The notes beneath the pieces are model-generated. The model was not told where the DNA came from and ran no database searches. It saw only the letters and a list, made by a program, of their open reading frames with translations. A stretch of DNA of 64,000 bases from Streptomyces xanthii (GTDB lineage Bacteria; Actinomycetota; Actinomycetes; Streptomycetales; Streptomycetaceae): the NCBI RefSeq assembly GCF_014621695.1, contig NZ_CP061281.1, positions 2,418,001 to 2,482,000 on the forward strand. The letters are read 5' to 3'. Position numbers and translations under genes: made by a program. Of the stretch, positions 1-8,453 are shown piece by piece (positions within the stretch are counted from its first letter, which is position 1; every line of letters starts with the position of its first letter).

Positions 1-206
1 CTGAGCAGCGGCGACCCGGAGAGGCGGTACACGAGCACGCTGAGCGAGATCTCGGCGACGACGACCCCGAAGAGGGAGGCGGCGTGCGCGACGAACACGG
101 CCCGGAACTCGGCGACGCGGAAGAGCGCGCCGTAGCCGGGTGTCCGTTCCTCCAAGGTGCCGCCGGAGGTCTGCTGCTGTTGCTGCTGTTGCTGGTCCTG
201 CGTCAT
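1..206 (-). CDS. MFS transporter, N-terminal part (runs off the window edge)
   Basis: Only the first 68 codons are present. After a Gln-rich leader (MTQD followed by seven Gln) the frame reads GYGALFRVAEFRAVFVAHAASLFG and then a hydrophobic stretch ending near VLVYRLSGSPLL; this is the usual first transmembrane helix of a major facilitator superfamily exporter (an EFRAL-type opening followed by a helix). The gene is divergent from the ArsR-like regulator at 288, a common exporter-regulator arrangement, so the regulator may control it. The substrate cannot be inferred. ATG at 206 is the only plausible start. The poly-Gln tract is (CAG)n-like and could be variable in length. Confidence 0.7.
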   Translation of the reverse strand, partial: MTQDQQQQQQQQTSGGTLEERTPGYGALFRVAEFRAVFVAHAASLFGVVVAEISLSVLVYRLSGSPLL

Positions 207-287
207 GGCCCGAGCCTGTCGGGGCGGTGGAGCCGGGCGTAGTGTTTCGGCTCGGGCCGAATGTCCGGGAGGGAGGAGGGGCGGGGA

Positions 288-1283
288 ATGGCGTTGTATC
301 TGCATTTCGGGGAGAGCGATCTGCTGCGGTGCCGGTTCGCGGTGTCGCCGTTGTGGGAGACGCACGACGCGATCCGGACCTTGGGTCGGCCGGACCGGCA
401 CGGGTATCACCTGCCGTGGCTGCGGCGGATCCGGGAGGCCGCGCGGGAGCTCGACCTGACGGCGATCCGGCTGCTGATGCCGCGCAGCGGGCACAGCCCG
501 GACTTTCTCGGGCCGCCGCCGATCGGGCCCGCGGCGACGTTCCACGAGGAGCTCGCGGCGGTACGGACGACCCCGGCGGACGTGGCCCGCAAGGACCTCG
601 CGCTGTCGCTGGCCTGCACGAAGGGCGCCGCCGAGACCCCGCAGGGGCGGGCGATGCTGGAGGATCCGGGGCGCGCGGTGCAGGAGCTCGCGGACACCCT
701 GGAGCGGGCCTGGCAGGTGCTGGTGGAGCCGGACTGGCCCCGGCTGCGCGCGCTGCTGGAGGCGGACGTCGCGTACCACTCGGGGCGGCTGGCGCGGGTG
801 GGTCTGGAGGGGCTGCTCTCGGAGCTGCATCCGCGGATCGGCTGGGACCCGGCGACGCTGACGCTCACGGCCCGCGCGAGCAGTCACCGCCGCAGCCTGG
901 ACGGGCAGGGCCTTGTCCTCATGCCGAGCGTGTTCGCGTGGCCCGAGGTGATCAGCGGGTTCGAGCCTCCGTGGCAGCCCACCGTCGTGTACCCGGTGCG
1001 CGGGATCGGCGGCCTGTGGACGCAGCCGTCCGGCGCCGCCCCGGAGGCGCTCGCCGGGATCCTGGGCCGCAACCGCGCGGACGTCCTGAGCGCGCTCGGC
1101 GCCCCGACGTCGACCAGCGCGCTGGCCCACACCCTGGGCCTGGCCCCGTCCTCCGTGTCGGCACACCTGACGGCGCTGCGCGCGGCCGGACTGCTCACCA
1201 CGCACCGCCGGGGCCATCAGGTGCTGTACGAGCGGACACCACTGGGCGGCGCCCTGGTGACGGGCGGTCAGGAGGAGGCCTGA
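288..1283 (+). CDS. ArsR-type winged-helix transcriptional regulator (DUF5937-like)
   Basis: A protein of about 331 residues. The first ~200 residues are a sensory/unknown domain (opening MALYLHFGESDLLRCRF). The C-terminal ~80 residues form an ArsR-like winged helix: LGAPTSTSALAHTLGLAPSSVSAHLTALRAAGLL then HRRGHQVLYERTPLG, the recognition helix and wing. The ATG at 288 is chosen over an upstream ATG at 261 because a GGGAGGAGGGG ribosome binding site ends about seven bases before it and homologous proteins begin at MALYLHF. Divergent from the MFS gene, so it probably represses that gene and itself from the shared ~80-bp intergenic region. The ligand is unknown. Confidence 0.85.
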   Translation: MALYLHFGESDLLRCRFAVSPLWETHDAIRTLGRPDRHGYHLPWLRRIREAARELDLTAIRLLMPRSGHSPDFLGPPPIGPAATFHEELAAVRTTPADVARKDLALSLACTKGAAETPQGRAMLEDPGRAVQELADTLERAWQVLVEPDWPRLRALLEADVAYHSGRLARVGLEGLLSELHPRIGWDPATLTLTARASSHRRSLDGQGLVLMPSVFAWPEVISGFEPPWQPTVVYPVRGIGGLWTQPSGAAPEALAGILGRNRADVLSALGAPTSTSALAHTLGLAPSSVSAHLTALRAAGLLTTHRRGHQVLYERTPLGGALVTGGQEEA

Positions 1284-1421
1284 GCCGGGCCTGATCGGCG
1301 GAACTCCGACCCCCTCCGTCACGTTTGACAGAGTTTGATCGGTTTTGCTCCGTAGCATGCGGCACGAACCACCCCCGCGACATCGCCCGTTCCGAACACT
1401 CGCTCCGAACCTGGGGGCAGG

Positions 1422-2456
1422 ATGCCCGTCCCGTCCGTCCGTCCACCGGTCCGCGGCCTCGCGCTCGCCGCCGCCGCGCTCCTCCTGACCACTCTCGCCG
1501 CCGGCTGCGCCGACGCCGGCCGCGAGGGCCGCGCCGCCACCTCCACCGGGCGCACCGCCCCCGGCCGCGTCACCGACGACTCCCCCTTCTGGGTCGACCC
1601 CGAATCCTCCGCCGCCCTCCAGGCCGACAGCTGGCAGAAGCAGGGCCGCGCCGCCGACGCCGCCCTGATCCGGCGGATCTCCGCGCACCCGCAGGGCATG
1701 TGGGTGCCCGGCGACTATCCGCGCCCGGCGATCGCCCAGGCGGGCACGCGGGCGAAGAAGGCGGACAAGACCCTGGTCCTCGTCGCCTACAACATCCCGC
1801 ACCGGGACTGCGGACAGCACTCGGCCGGCGGGGCGCACAGCGCGGACTTCTACTACCAGTGGATCGACGCGTTCGCGACGGGCATCGGCGACGCGAAGGC
1901 CCTCGTCGTCCTCGAACCGGACGCGCTCGGCCACATCGTCGACGGCTGCACCCCCGCCGAGTACCAGGAGGAGCGCTACCAGCTGATCTCCGGCGCGATC
2001 GACCGGCTGAAGAAGCAGCCGAACACGAAGGTGTACGTCGACGCGGGGAACCCGGCGTGGATCCCGGACGCGTCGAAGCTGGTGGAGCCGCTGCGCCGGG
2101 CCGGCGTGGACAAGGCGGACGGCTTCGCCCTCAACGTCTCCAACTTCCAGACGGACGCGGCCAGTACGGCGTACGGGCGGCGGCTGTCGCAGCAGCTGGG
2201 CGGCGCGCACTTCGTCGTGGACACCAGCCGCAACGGCGCGGGCCCCTACGGCGACGGCCAGGCGGAGGCGTGGTGCAATCCGCCCGGCCGCGCGCTCGGC
2301 AAGGCGCCGACCACGAACACGGGTGACCCGCTGGTCGACGCCTTCCTGTGGGTCAAGCGGCCCGGCGAGTCGGACGGGACCTGCCGGAGCGGGCCGCCCG
2401 CGGGCACGTGGTGGGCCGACTACGCGCTGGGCCTGGCCCGCGGCGCGAAGTCCTGA
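1422..2456 (+). CDS. cslZ: Glycoside hydrolase family 6 lipoprotein (endoglucanase of the csl locus)
   Basis: A 344-residue GH6 enzyme that cleaves beta-1,4-glucan. A signal peptide ends in a lipobox LAAGC (Cys29), so it should be lipid-anchored on the outer face of the membrane. Family motifs are visible: YNIPHRDCG (Asp129), VVLEPDALGH (Asp167, position of the general acid), NVSNFQ and FLWVKRPGESDG near the C-terminus. Its 3' end converges on glxA 33 bp away. The association with cslA-glxA is established in Streptomyces (SCO2836-2838 in S. coelicolor), where the hydrolase is thought to trim or release the tip glucan. The symbol is assigned from this context. ATG at 1422 has a GGGGGCAGG ribosome binding site. 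Confidence 0.85.
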   Translation: MPVPSVRPPVRGLALAAAALLLTTLAAGCADAGREGRAATSTGRTAPGRVTDDSPFWVDPESSAALQADSWQKQGRAADAALIRRISAHPQGMWVPGDYPRPAIAQAGTRAKKADKTLVLVAYNIPHRDCGQHSAGGAHSADFYYQWIDAFATGIGDAKALVVLEPDALGHIVDGCTPAEYQEERYQLISGAIDRLKKQPNTKVYVDAGNPAWIPDASKLVEPLRRAGVDKADGFALNVSNFQTDAASTAYGRRLSQQLGGAHFVVDTSRNGAGPYGDGQAEAWCNPPGRALGKAPTTNTGDPLVDAFLWVKRPGESDGTCRSGPPAGTWWADYALGLARGAKS

Positions 2457-2489
2457 CGCCCACCACTCCCCCGTACCGCGCGGGAACCG

Positions 2490-4454
2490 CTAGTCGTCCG
2501 AGCCGACCTTGATCCACTTCGCCTCGGACGACACACCGTCGGCGTCCGACACGAAGAGCATGTACCAGCCCGGCGGCACCAGCGTCGGGTCCTTCGGGAC
2601 GTCGACGGTGACCGCGCTCTTCTCCTTCTTCACGCCGAGCTCGATCGAGCGCTGCTCCACGTCCGTCGTGTGGGTCACGGCGGACGGGCGCATGAGTCGC
2701 GCCTTCACGATCCGGTCGGCCTGGTCCGTCGCGAACGTCGCCCGGTGGCTGTCCGGCAGTTCCTCGGGCCCCTTGCCGAGGACCGGCCGCTTGCCCGCGG
2801 CCCGGTGCAGCGCGGGCGGCGTGAAGATCTCCATGCGCTGCTCGAAGTGGCCCAGCTTGGTGTTCTGCTGGTCGTCGAAGAGCGGGTCGGAGCCGAACGT
2901 GGCGACCCGGCCGTCGGGCAGCAGCAGCGCCTCCGAGTGGTAGTTGCGGCCGACCTTGGGTGACGCGGCCTCGTGGAACGCGTTGTCCTTCGGGTCGTAG
3001 AACTGCGCCGCGAGGATGTTGCTGGCGCTGCGCCCGCGGTAGTCGGAGGAGCCGTTCGTGGTGAACACGGTGTCGTCCGGCATGATCACGCTGTTCAGGT
3101 AGCGGGTGCCCTGCGGGAGGTCGGGGCCCGTCTTGAAGGACGGGTGCTTCTCCTTGAGGTCCACCACCGAGGTGCGCGCCGTCGCCCGCTTGGACTCGCC
3201 GACGCCTCCGCCGCCGAGCACCATCACCTTCTGGTCCTGCGCCGGCGGCAGCAGGAGCGAGGCCGAGGTCTCCGTCTCGTCCTGGTCGGCGAGTCCGGGC
3301 ACCTTCTCGAACGTGTTGGTCTCCAGATCCCACAGACCCGGCCGGCGGCCCTTGTCCGCGGGCCCGTACCCGGCGTTGGACGCCGGGTAGAAGAGCTTGC
3401 CGCCCTTGGTGAGGAAGAGCGCCGGGTACGTCGGGAAGTACCGTTTGGGGCCCATCGACCACTTCTTGGTCTCCGGGTCGTAGATCTCGTTGTCGCCGGG
3501 GTCGATGACGCCGACGTCGTCGAGCCCGGAGACCGCGAGCACCCGGCCGTCCTCCAGGCCGACCAGCGTCGGGTACCAGCGGGCCTTCTCCATCGGGTCG
3601 ACCGGTACGTACTTCTCGGCGACGGGGTCGAACTCGTAGGCCTCCCTGATCCCCTGGAAGTCCTCCTTGTCCATGGTGATCTTCTCGGAGATCCCGTAGA
3701 CGTTGTCGGCGTCCTTGCCCTCGAGGCCCTCGATCTCGTACTGGGCCTGCTTCTTGGTCTCGTACTGCTTGCCCTTGTGGGCGGCCTGCACGAAGACGCG
3801 GGCCTCGCTCGCCTTGACCGTCGTCTTCCAGGGCTGCATGACGCCCCGGCTGTTGTAGGTGATCTGCTGCTTGCGCTTGGCCTTGGGGACGGTGACGTCG
3901 AACTGCGAGACGTACTCGACGCCCGACGGCGAGCGGAACTTCGTGCCCTTCTTGAGGACCATCTCCTTGTCGGGGCTCTCGTTCTTGACGCGCATGCCGC
4001 CGCCGGCCTTGGTGACCTCGCCGTCGAGCTGCTCGTAGCGGGCGGTGCCGCCGGCGACCAGGAGCTTGCCGGAGGGCAGCTGGGCGTGGCCGCCGCAGAA
4101 GAAGTCGACGGGGGTGGGGATCTTCTTGAAGGTGTTCGCCTTGGGGTCCCACAGCACGGTGTCGAAGGACCCCGCGTCGAACTTCTTCTGCTCGTTGCCC
4201 GAGCCGGCGACGATCAGGACCTTGCCGGTGTGCAGGAGCGCCGCGTGGATGGCGTTGGTGCGGTACTCCTTCGGGATCGAGACCTGGGTCCAGGAGCCGT
4301 ACTGCGCCTTGTACTCGGGCTGCGCGATCTTCCAGTCGTAGTACTGCTCGGAGGCGAAGGTCCAGGCGGCCGGTGCGTTGAGTCCGACGAGCAGGGCGAC
4401 CGCGCTCGCGGTCAGGACGCTCTTCTTCATGCGCGGGGAAGGCCGGTAGGCCAT
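2490..4454 (-). CDS. glxA: GlxA, galactose-oxidase-like mononuclear copper radical oxidase
   Basis: 654 residues. A hydrophobic N-terminal segment (KKSVLTASAVALLVGLN) anchors or exports the protein; kelch-type beta-propeller repeats follow. Copper-radical landmarks can be read off by comparison with galactose oxidase: DFFCGGHAQ (Cys120, the Cys of the Tyr-Cys cofactor), ARWYPT (about 291-296), GRNYHSEALLLPDG (Tyr505 and His506) and SAVTHTTDVEQR (His595), with a C-terminal Ig-like domain. In S. lividans and S. coelicolor GlxA is needed, together with CslA, for deposition of a beta-glucan at hyphal tips and for normal development. The ATG lies three bases after the cslA stop and its GGAGGG ribosome binding site is inside cslA, so the two are translationally coupled. 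Confidence 0.95.
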   Translation of the reverse strand: MAYRPSPRMKKSVLTASAVALLVGLNAPAAWTFASEQYYDWKIAQPEYKAQYGSWTQVSIPKEYRTNAIHAALLHTGKVLIVAGSGNEQKKFDAGSFDTVLWDPKANTFKKIPTPVDFFCGGHAQLPSGKLLVAGGTARYEQLDGEVTKAGGGMRVKNESPDKEMVLKKGTKFRSPSGVEYVSQFDVTVPKAKRKQQITYNSRGVMQPWKTTVKASEARVFVQAAHKGKQYETKKQAQYEIEGLEGKDADNVYGISEKITMDKEDFQGIREAYEFDPVAEKYVPVDPMEKARWYPTLVGLEDGRVLAVSGLDDVGVIDPGDNEIYDPETKKWSMGPKRYFPTYPALFLTKGGKLFYPASNAGYGPADKGRRPGLWDLETNTFEKVPGLADQDETETSASLLLPPAQDQKVMVLGGGGVGESKRATARTSVVDLKEKHPSFKTGPDLPQGTRYLNSVIMPDDTVFTTNGSSDYRGRSASNILAAQFYDPKDNAFHEAASPKVGRNYHSEALLLPDGRVATFGSDPLFDDQQNTKLGHFEQRMEIFTPPALHRAAGKRPVLGKGPEELPDSHRATFATDQADRIVKARLMRPSAVTHTTDVEQRSIELGVKKEKSAVTVDVPKDPTLVPPGWYMLFVSDADGVSSEAKWIKVGSDD

Positions 4455-4457
4455 GGA

Positions 4458-6221
4458 TCAGTTCCCTCCTGTGCTCGGGCTGGACATGCCGGAGGCGACG
4501 GCGAGGGCCGGCTCCGGTTCGGGCTCGGCGACGGGCGCGGCCGCCGGGCGGCGCCGACGTTCGGTGACGGCCCAGACGACGGCCGGGGAGAGCGCGATGC
4601 ACAGGGCGAGGACCGCCCAGGTGCGCATGGCCACATGGGTGTGGTCGAGGACGACGGACGCCACGAGGGACACGGCGAGGACGACGGCCCAGGTCAGGTG
4701 GATCCGGAAGGTCAGCGGCCGGTCGGGGCTGGCGTCGCCGCCCTTGGGGGTGACCACGAAGCGGCTGGGGCGGCGCAGCAGGGCCGCGCCGAGCGACTTC
4801 AGGTAGATGGGCGCGGAGATGGCCGACATCGCCATGCCGGCGAGTCCGCCGGAGCCCGTGGGTTCGTGCGGCGAGACGTTGTGCCGCCGGTTCCACAGGT
4901 AGAGGCCGATCTGGAGCGCTGCGGCGTCGCTGTAGAGCATGAGCCACACGGACGCGGACACCTCGGTGCCGGAGGCCCCGAACCAGAGGAACAGCACACA
5001 ACTGAGCACGCCGAGCAGCCAGTTGACGGCCGTCATGGGGTAGTAGACGAGCATCATCGTGTACGAGAAGAGGCGGCCCGGAGGCATCGAGAACGGGGCC
5101 TTCCAGAACTGCTTGAACAGCGTCTCGTACGTGCCGCGCGACCAGCGCATCTGCTGGGTGAAGAAGTCCGTCCAGGAGGCGGGGCCCTCGCCGACGGCGA
5201 GCACGTCGGGGGTGTAGACGGAGCGCCAGTGGGCCCGGGTGAGCGGGTTGCGGTGGCGGTGGATCTCGAAGCCGGTCGCCATGTCCTCGGTGATCGAGTC
5301 GACGAGTCCGCCGATCTGGCGCAGGGCGCTGATCCGGACGATGTTGTTGGTGCCGACGAACATGGGGGCGCGGTAGCGGTTGCCGGCCCGCTGGATCAGC
5401 GCGTGGAAGAGGAACTGCTGGGACTCGGCGGCCTTGGTGACCGGTGAGGTGTAGTTGCCGTACACCTGGGGGCCGACAACGAAGGCGATGTCCGGGTCGC
5501 GGAAGTAGCCCATCGTGCGCTCGAGGAACTCGGGGTGCGGCACGTGGTCGGTGTCGACGGAGGCGAAGAACTCGTAGCCGCCGCCGTGCATCGCGAGCCA
5601 GGCGTTGTAGTTGCCGTGCTTGGTGCGGGTCTTGTGCGGGCCCTTGTTCCGGTTCCACTCCGGGACGCCGTGGCGGGTGAAGTGGCGGACGCCGAGCTCG
5701 GCGCACAGGGCCTTGGCGGCGGGGTCGTCGCCCTCGTCGAGGAGCCAGACGTCGAAGGGTCCGTCGTGCCGGATCCGCACGGCCCCTTCGAGGGTGGCAC
5801 GCACCATCGCGAGGGGTTCCTTGCCGGGGACGTACGTCGTGAGGAACGCGACCCGGGTGTCCGGTTCGGGGACCACCGGTACGGGGTCCCGGGCGACCAT
5901 CGTCGCGTGGGCGATGGATATGACGTTGACGAGCATGAACAGCTCGATGAGCCCGATGGAGACGAGCATGACGACGTCGAGTCCGACGAGCCAGCTGTCG
6001 CCGCCCTCGCGTTCGACCCAGTGGCTGGGCCAGACGAGGTAGACGAGGAGCACTCCGGTGAGGACCGGGGCCAGGGTCATCAGCAGGACGGCGCGTATTC
6101 GGCGGGGCTCGCGCGAGAGCAGGGATGTGTACTGGACCCGGTAGCGGCCCCGTCCGGACGGCTGGGTCAGCGGTCCGGCGAGCCGGCTGTAGGTGTCGTA
6201 GTCGTAGCCCTCAGGCCGCAC
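4458..6221 (-). CDS. cslA: CslA, cellulose synthase-like glycosyltransferase family 2
   Basis: 587 residues. Two transmembrane helices (about 44-64 and 80-105) precede a GT2 domain with the processive-synthase signature: DEGDD (Asp165-166), SVDTDH (DxD, 223-225), SITED (TED, 311-313) and QQMRW (356-360). Further membrane helices follow, about 375-420 and 440-570. It polymerises a beta-glucan from a UDP-sugar at the hyphal tip and exports it. GTG at 6221 is the start (MRPEGYDYD), with GGAGG six bases upstream. It is the first gene of a cslA-glxA operon. A GTATCGATAC palindrome lies 29 bp upstream (6250-6259). In S. coelicolor CslA interacts with DivIVA; scy and filP of the same polarity machinery are 10 kb away here. 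Confidence 0.95.
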   Translation of the reverse strand: MRPEGYDYDTYSRLAGPLTQPSGRGRYRVQYTSLLSREPRRIRAVLLMTLAPVLTGVLLVYLVWPSHWVEREGGDSWLVGLDVVMLVSIGLIELFMLVNVISIAHATMVARDPVPVVPEPDTRVAFLTTYVPGKEPLAMVRATLEGAVRIRHDGPFDVWLLDEGDDPAAKALCAELGVRHFTRHGVPEWNRNKGPHKTRTKHGNYNAWLAMHGGGYEFFASVDTDHVPHPEFLERTMGYFRDPDIAFVVGPQVYGNYTSPVTKAAESQQFLFHALIQRAGNRYRAPMFVGTNNIVRISALRQIGGLVDSITEDMATGFEIHRHRNPLTRAHWRSVYTPDVLAVGEGPASWTDFFTQQMRWSRGTYETLFKQFWKAPFSMPPGRLFSYTMMLVYYPMTAVNWLLGVLSCVLFLWFGASGTEVSASVWLMLYSDAAALQIGLYLWNRRHNVSPHEPTGSGGLAGMAMSAISAPIYLKSLGAALLRRPSRFVVTPKGGDASPDRPLTFRIHLTWAVVLAVSLVASVVLDHTHVAMRTWAVLALCIALSPAVVWAVTERRRRPAAAPVAEPEPEPALAVASGMSSPSTGGN

Positions 6222-6249
6222 AGCGCCCTCCAGGATCTGGTGATCGGCC

Positions 6250-6259
6250 GTATCGATAC
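6250..6259. promoter_or_regulatory. GTATCGATAC palindrome upstream of cslA
   Basis: A perfect 10-bp palindrome 28-38 bp upstream of the cslA start codon, in an otherwise GC-rich leader. It could be part of a -10 region (TATCGATAC) or a small operator. No partner -35 is convincing. Confidence 0.3.
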
Positions 6260-6341
6260 CCTCACCAAAAGGGACATCTACGGGCGTGTCGAACCAGAAG
6301 GGGGCGGACGAGTGAGTGGTAGGGCCAAGCAGGGGAGTTGA

Positions 6342-6368
6342 GCGGCGCGGGCGGTGGGCCCGCGCCGC
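6342..6368 (-). terminator. Hairpin terminator after the MTH1187-type gene
   Basis: GCGGCGCGGGC and GCCCGCGCCGC form an 11-bp perfect stem with a five-base loop, 22 bp past the stop of the minus-strand gene ending at 6391. There is no long T run, as is usual for Streptomyces. Confidence 0.6.
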
Positions 6369-6390
6369 CTGACGGCGTGTCGGCCCGGGC

Positions 6391-6690
6391 CTATTCGGCG
6401 GTCAGGTGCCGCTCGACGGTCTCGACCTTCGACGTCAGACCGTCGGTGACGCCGGGTCGGATGTCGGCCTTGAGGACGAGCGAGACGCGCGGGGCGCGCT
6501 CCTCGACGGCGGCGACGGCGCGCTTGACGACGTCCATGACCTCGTCCCAGGACTCGCCCTCGATCGAGGTGAACATGGCGTCGGTGCGGTTCGGCAGTCC
6601 GGACTCGCGGACGACGCGGACGGCGTCGGCGACGTACTCCCCCACGTCGTCGCCGACCCCGAGCGGGGTCACGGAGAAGGCGACGATCAT
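6391..6690 (-). CDS. MTH1187-family thiamine-binding protein (DUF77)
   Basis: 99 residues beginning [46 protein letters not shown], the typical opening of the small ferredoxin-like MTH1187/YkoF-related proteins, some of which bind thiamine. The whole domain is present and no extension is seen. The ATG overlaps the stop of the upstream DUF3817 gene by four bases (ATGA), so the two are co-translated. The biological role in Streptomyces is unknown; thiamine binding is family knowledge, not shown here. Confidence 0.85.
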   Translation of the reverse strand: MIVAFSVTPLGVGDDVGEYVADAVRVVRESGLPNRTDAMFTSIEGESWDEVMDVVKRAVAAVEERAPRVSLVLKADIRPGVTDGLTSKVETVERHLTAE

Positions 6691-7031
6691 GCGTTGACCA
6701 CGCCTTCCTGGCGGGCGCGGGAGGCGATGACCGCGCTCTCGGCCTCGCGCTTGAGCTTGCGCTCGGCGAAGAAGCCGCCGGTGGGCAGGACGGAGAGGAC
6801 GAAGTAGAGGGCGGCGGTGCCGAAGCTCCACTTCGTGCGGTTCCAGGCGTCCAGCCAGAAGACGACGTAGAGGACGAAGAGGATGCCGTGCACCGCGCCC
6901 ATGACCGGCACCGCGTTGAAGTCCGTCGTCCGCTTGAGCACGGAGCACACGAGCAGCAGGAGGAAGGAGACGGCCTCCGGTCCGGAGACCAGGCGGAGGC
7001 GTCGGAGGGCGGAGGCGGTCTTGATGTCCAC
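6687..7031 (-). CDS. DUF3817 integral membrane protein
   Basis: 114 residues with three or so hydrophobic helices: [39 protein letters not shown] and [24 protein letters not shown]. This is the DUF3817 layout (conserved Glu in the first helix, G-x-H-G in the second, PFGTFxxERxL-like end in the third). GTG at 7031 is preferred because GAAGGTG lies about six bases upstream; upstream in-frame codons up to 7109 have no ribosome binding site. It is the first gene of a two-gene operon with the thiamine-binding protein and is divergent from the AIM24 genes. Confidence 0.85.
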   Translation of the reverse strand: MDIKTASALRRLRLVSGPEAVSFLLLLVCSVLKRTTDFNAVPVMGAVHGILFVLYVVFWLDAWNRTKWSFGTAALYFVLSVLPTGGFFAERKLKREAESAVIASRARQEGVVNA

Positions 7032-7149
7032 GGGGCACCTTCGGCAGAAGTTCTTTGTCAGGACATGACGATCTTGTGAACGTGCGCACAAGCGTTTCCA
7101 TTGTGGCACCGCCTCCTCCGTGCCCTGTCGGCGGGCTCCCCGCTCCGGC

Positions 7150-7155
7150 TACCGT
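7150..7155 (+). promoter_or_regulatory. TACCGT -10 element placed for a leaderless AIM24 transcript
   Basis: TACCGT ends seven bases before the GTG at 7163 and no Shine-Dalgarno sequence is present. That spacing would put the transcript start at or next to the start codon. Confidence 0.45.
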
Positions 7156-7162
7156 CGTCCCC

Positions 7163-7801
7163 GTGGCAACGTTTCGGCTCCAGGGCAGCAAGGTGCTGGC
7201 CGTCGACATGACGGGCGACGGCGTCAGGGCGAAGAACGGGTCGATGGTCGCGTACGACGGCCGGATGGCCTTCAAGAAGCTGAGCGGGGGTGGCGAGGGG
7301 ATCCGGGGGATGGTGACCCGGCGCATCACGGGCGAGCAGCTGACGGTGATGGAGGTGAAGGGGCAGGGCACCTGCTGGTTCGCGGACCGGGCGAGCGAGA
7401 TCAACCTGGTGGACCTGCGCGGGGACAAGCTCTACGTCGAGTCGAGCAATCTGCTGTGCACGGACGCGGGCCTGCGCACCGGCACGAGCTTCACGGGCCT
7501 GCGCGGCGCCTCGCAGGGCAACGGACTGTTCACGACGACCGTCGAGGGCCACGGCCAGGCGGCGATCATGAGCGACGGCCCGGCCGTGGTGCTGCGCGTC
7601 AGCCGCCAGTACCCGCTGACCGTGGACCCGGGCGCGTACGTCGCCCACCAGGGGAACCTGAGCCAGTCGTTCCAGTCCGGCGTCACCTTCCGCACGTTCC
7701 TGGGGGAAGGCGGCGGCGAGGCGTTCCAGATCCGCTTCGAGGGCGAGGGGCTCGTCTACGTCCAGCCCAGCGAGCGGAACACGATCGCGGGGGATGTGTG
7801 A
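7163..7801 (+). CDS. AIM24 family protein, copy 1
   Basis: 212 residues from the GTG at 7163 ([31 protein letters not shown]). It has the AIM24/TIGR00266-like beta-prism fold pattern: [16 protein letters not shown] near the start, a central [56 protein letters not shown] and a C-terminal [20 protein letters not shown]. The function of bacterial AIM24 proteins is not established (yeast Aim24 is mitochondrial). First of three consecutive family members; one base separates it from the next gene. Confidence 0.85.
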   Translation: MATFRLQGSKVLAVDMTGDGVRAKNGSMVAYDGRMAFKKLSGGGEGIRGMVTRRITGEQLTVMEVKGQGTCWFADRASEINLVDLRGDKLYVESSNLLCTDAGLRTGTSFTGLRGASQGNGLFTTTVEGHGQAAIMSDGPAVVLRVSRQYPLTVDPGAYVAHQGNLSQSFQSGVTFRTFLGEGGGEAFQIRFEGEGLVYVQPSERNTIAGDV

Positions 7802-7802
7802 C

Positions 7803-8453
7803 ATGGCCTTCCGTGAGGTCAACTCGAAGATGATCGAGGCGACGGTCCTGCCGGGCCAGCGCCTGTACAGCCAGCGCGGCGCGATGCTCGCGTACAAGGG
7901 GGACGTGTCCTTCACACCGAACATGCAGAGCGGCCAGGGCGGGCTGATGTCGATGCTGGGGCGCCGGGTGGCCGGTGAGGCGGCGCCGCTGATGACGGTC
8001 GAGGGCAGCGGCACGGTCCTGTTCGGGCACGGCGGGCACCACATCCAGATCATCGAGCTGACGGGCGACACCCTGTACGTGGAGGCGGACCGGCTGCTCG
8101 CGTTCGACGGGGCGCTGCGCCAGGGCACGATGTTCCTCGGCTCGCAGGGCGGGGTGATGGGCATGGTGCGCGGGCAGGTCAGCGGCCAGGGTCTGTTCAC
8201 GACGACGCTCCAGGGGCACGGCGCGGTGGCCGTCATGGCGCACGGCGGCGTCATCGAGGTCCCGATCACCCCGGGCCGCGAGGTCCACGTCGACCCGCAG
8301 GCGTACGTCGCCCACCACGGGGACGTGCGCAACCGGCTGTCGACGGCGCTCGGCTGGCGGGACATGGTGGGGCGCGGCAGCGGCGAGGCGTTCCAGCTGG
8401 AGCTGAGCGGCAGCGGCGCGGTGTACGTGCAGGCCTCGGAGGAGAAGCTGTGA
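7803..8453 (+). CDS. AIM24 family protein, copy 2
   Basis: 216 residues. Same family core as its neighbours: QRGAMLAYKGDVSFTP, GSGTVLFGHGGHHIQIIELTGDTLYVEADRLLAFDGAL, GLFTTTLQGHGAVAVMAHGGVIEVPI, YVAHHGDV and GEAFQLELSGSGAVYVQASEEKL. ATG at 7803 follows the previous stop by one base, so translation is coupled. Between copies the phrase FTTT-x-GHG and the YVAHxG-x-L pair are best kept, which suggests gene duplication and heteromer formation rather than three unrelated proteins (inference). Confidence 0.85.
   Translation: MAFREVNSKMIEATVLPGQRLYSQRGAMLAYKGDVSFTPNMQSGQGGLMSMLGRRVAGEAAPLMTVEGSGTVLFGHGGHHIQIIELTGDTLYVEADRLLAFDGALRQGTMFLGSQGGVMGMVRGQVSGQGLFTTTLQGHGAVAVMAHGGVIEVPITPGREVHVDPQAYVAHHGDVRNRLSTALGWRDMVGRGSGEAFQLELSGSGAVYVQASEEKL

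Noticed and set aside
1325..1358. TTGACA and TAGCAT as a promoter for the GH6 gene
   Set aside because: The spacing of 22 bp is too long for a standard sigma-70-type promoter, so it was not listed as a feature.
2353..5706. 1,117-codon minus-strand frame across glxA and cslA, and 824-codon plus-strand frame opposite
   Set aside because: Out-of-frame or antisense reading of GC-rich codons; the real glxA and cslA frames carry all the family motifs.
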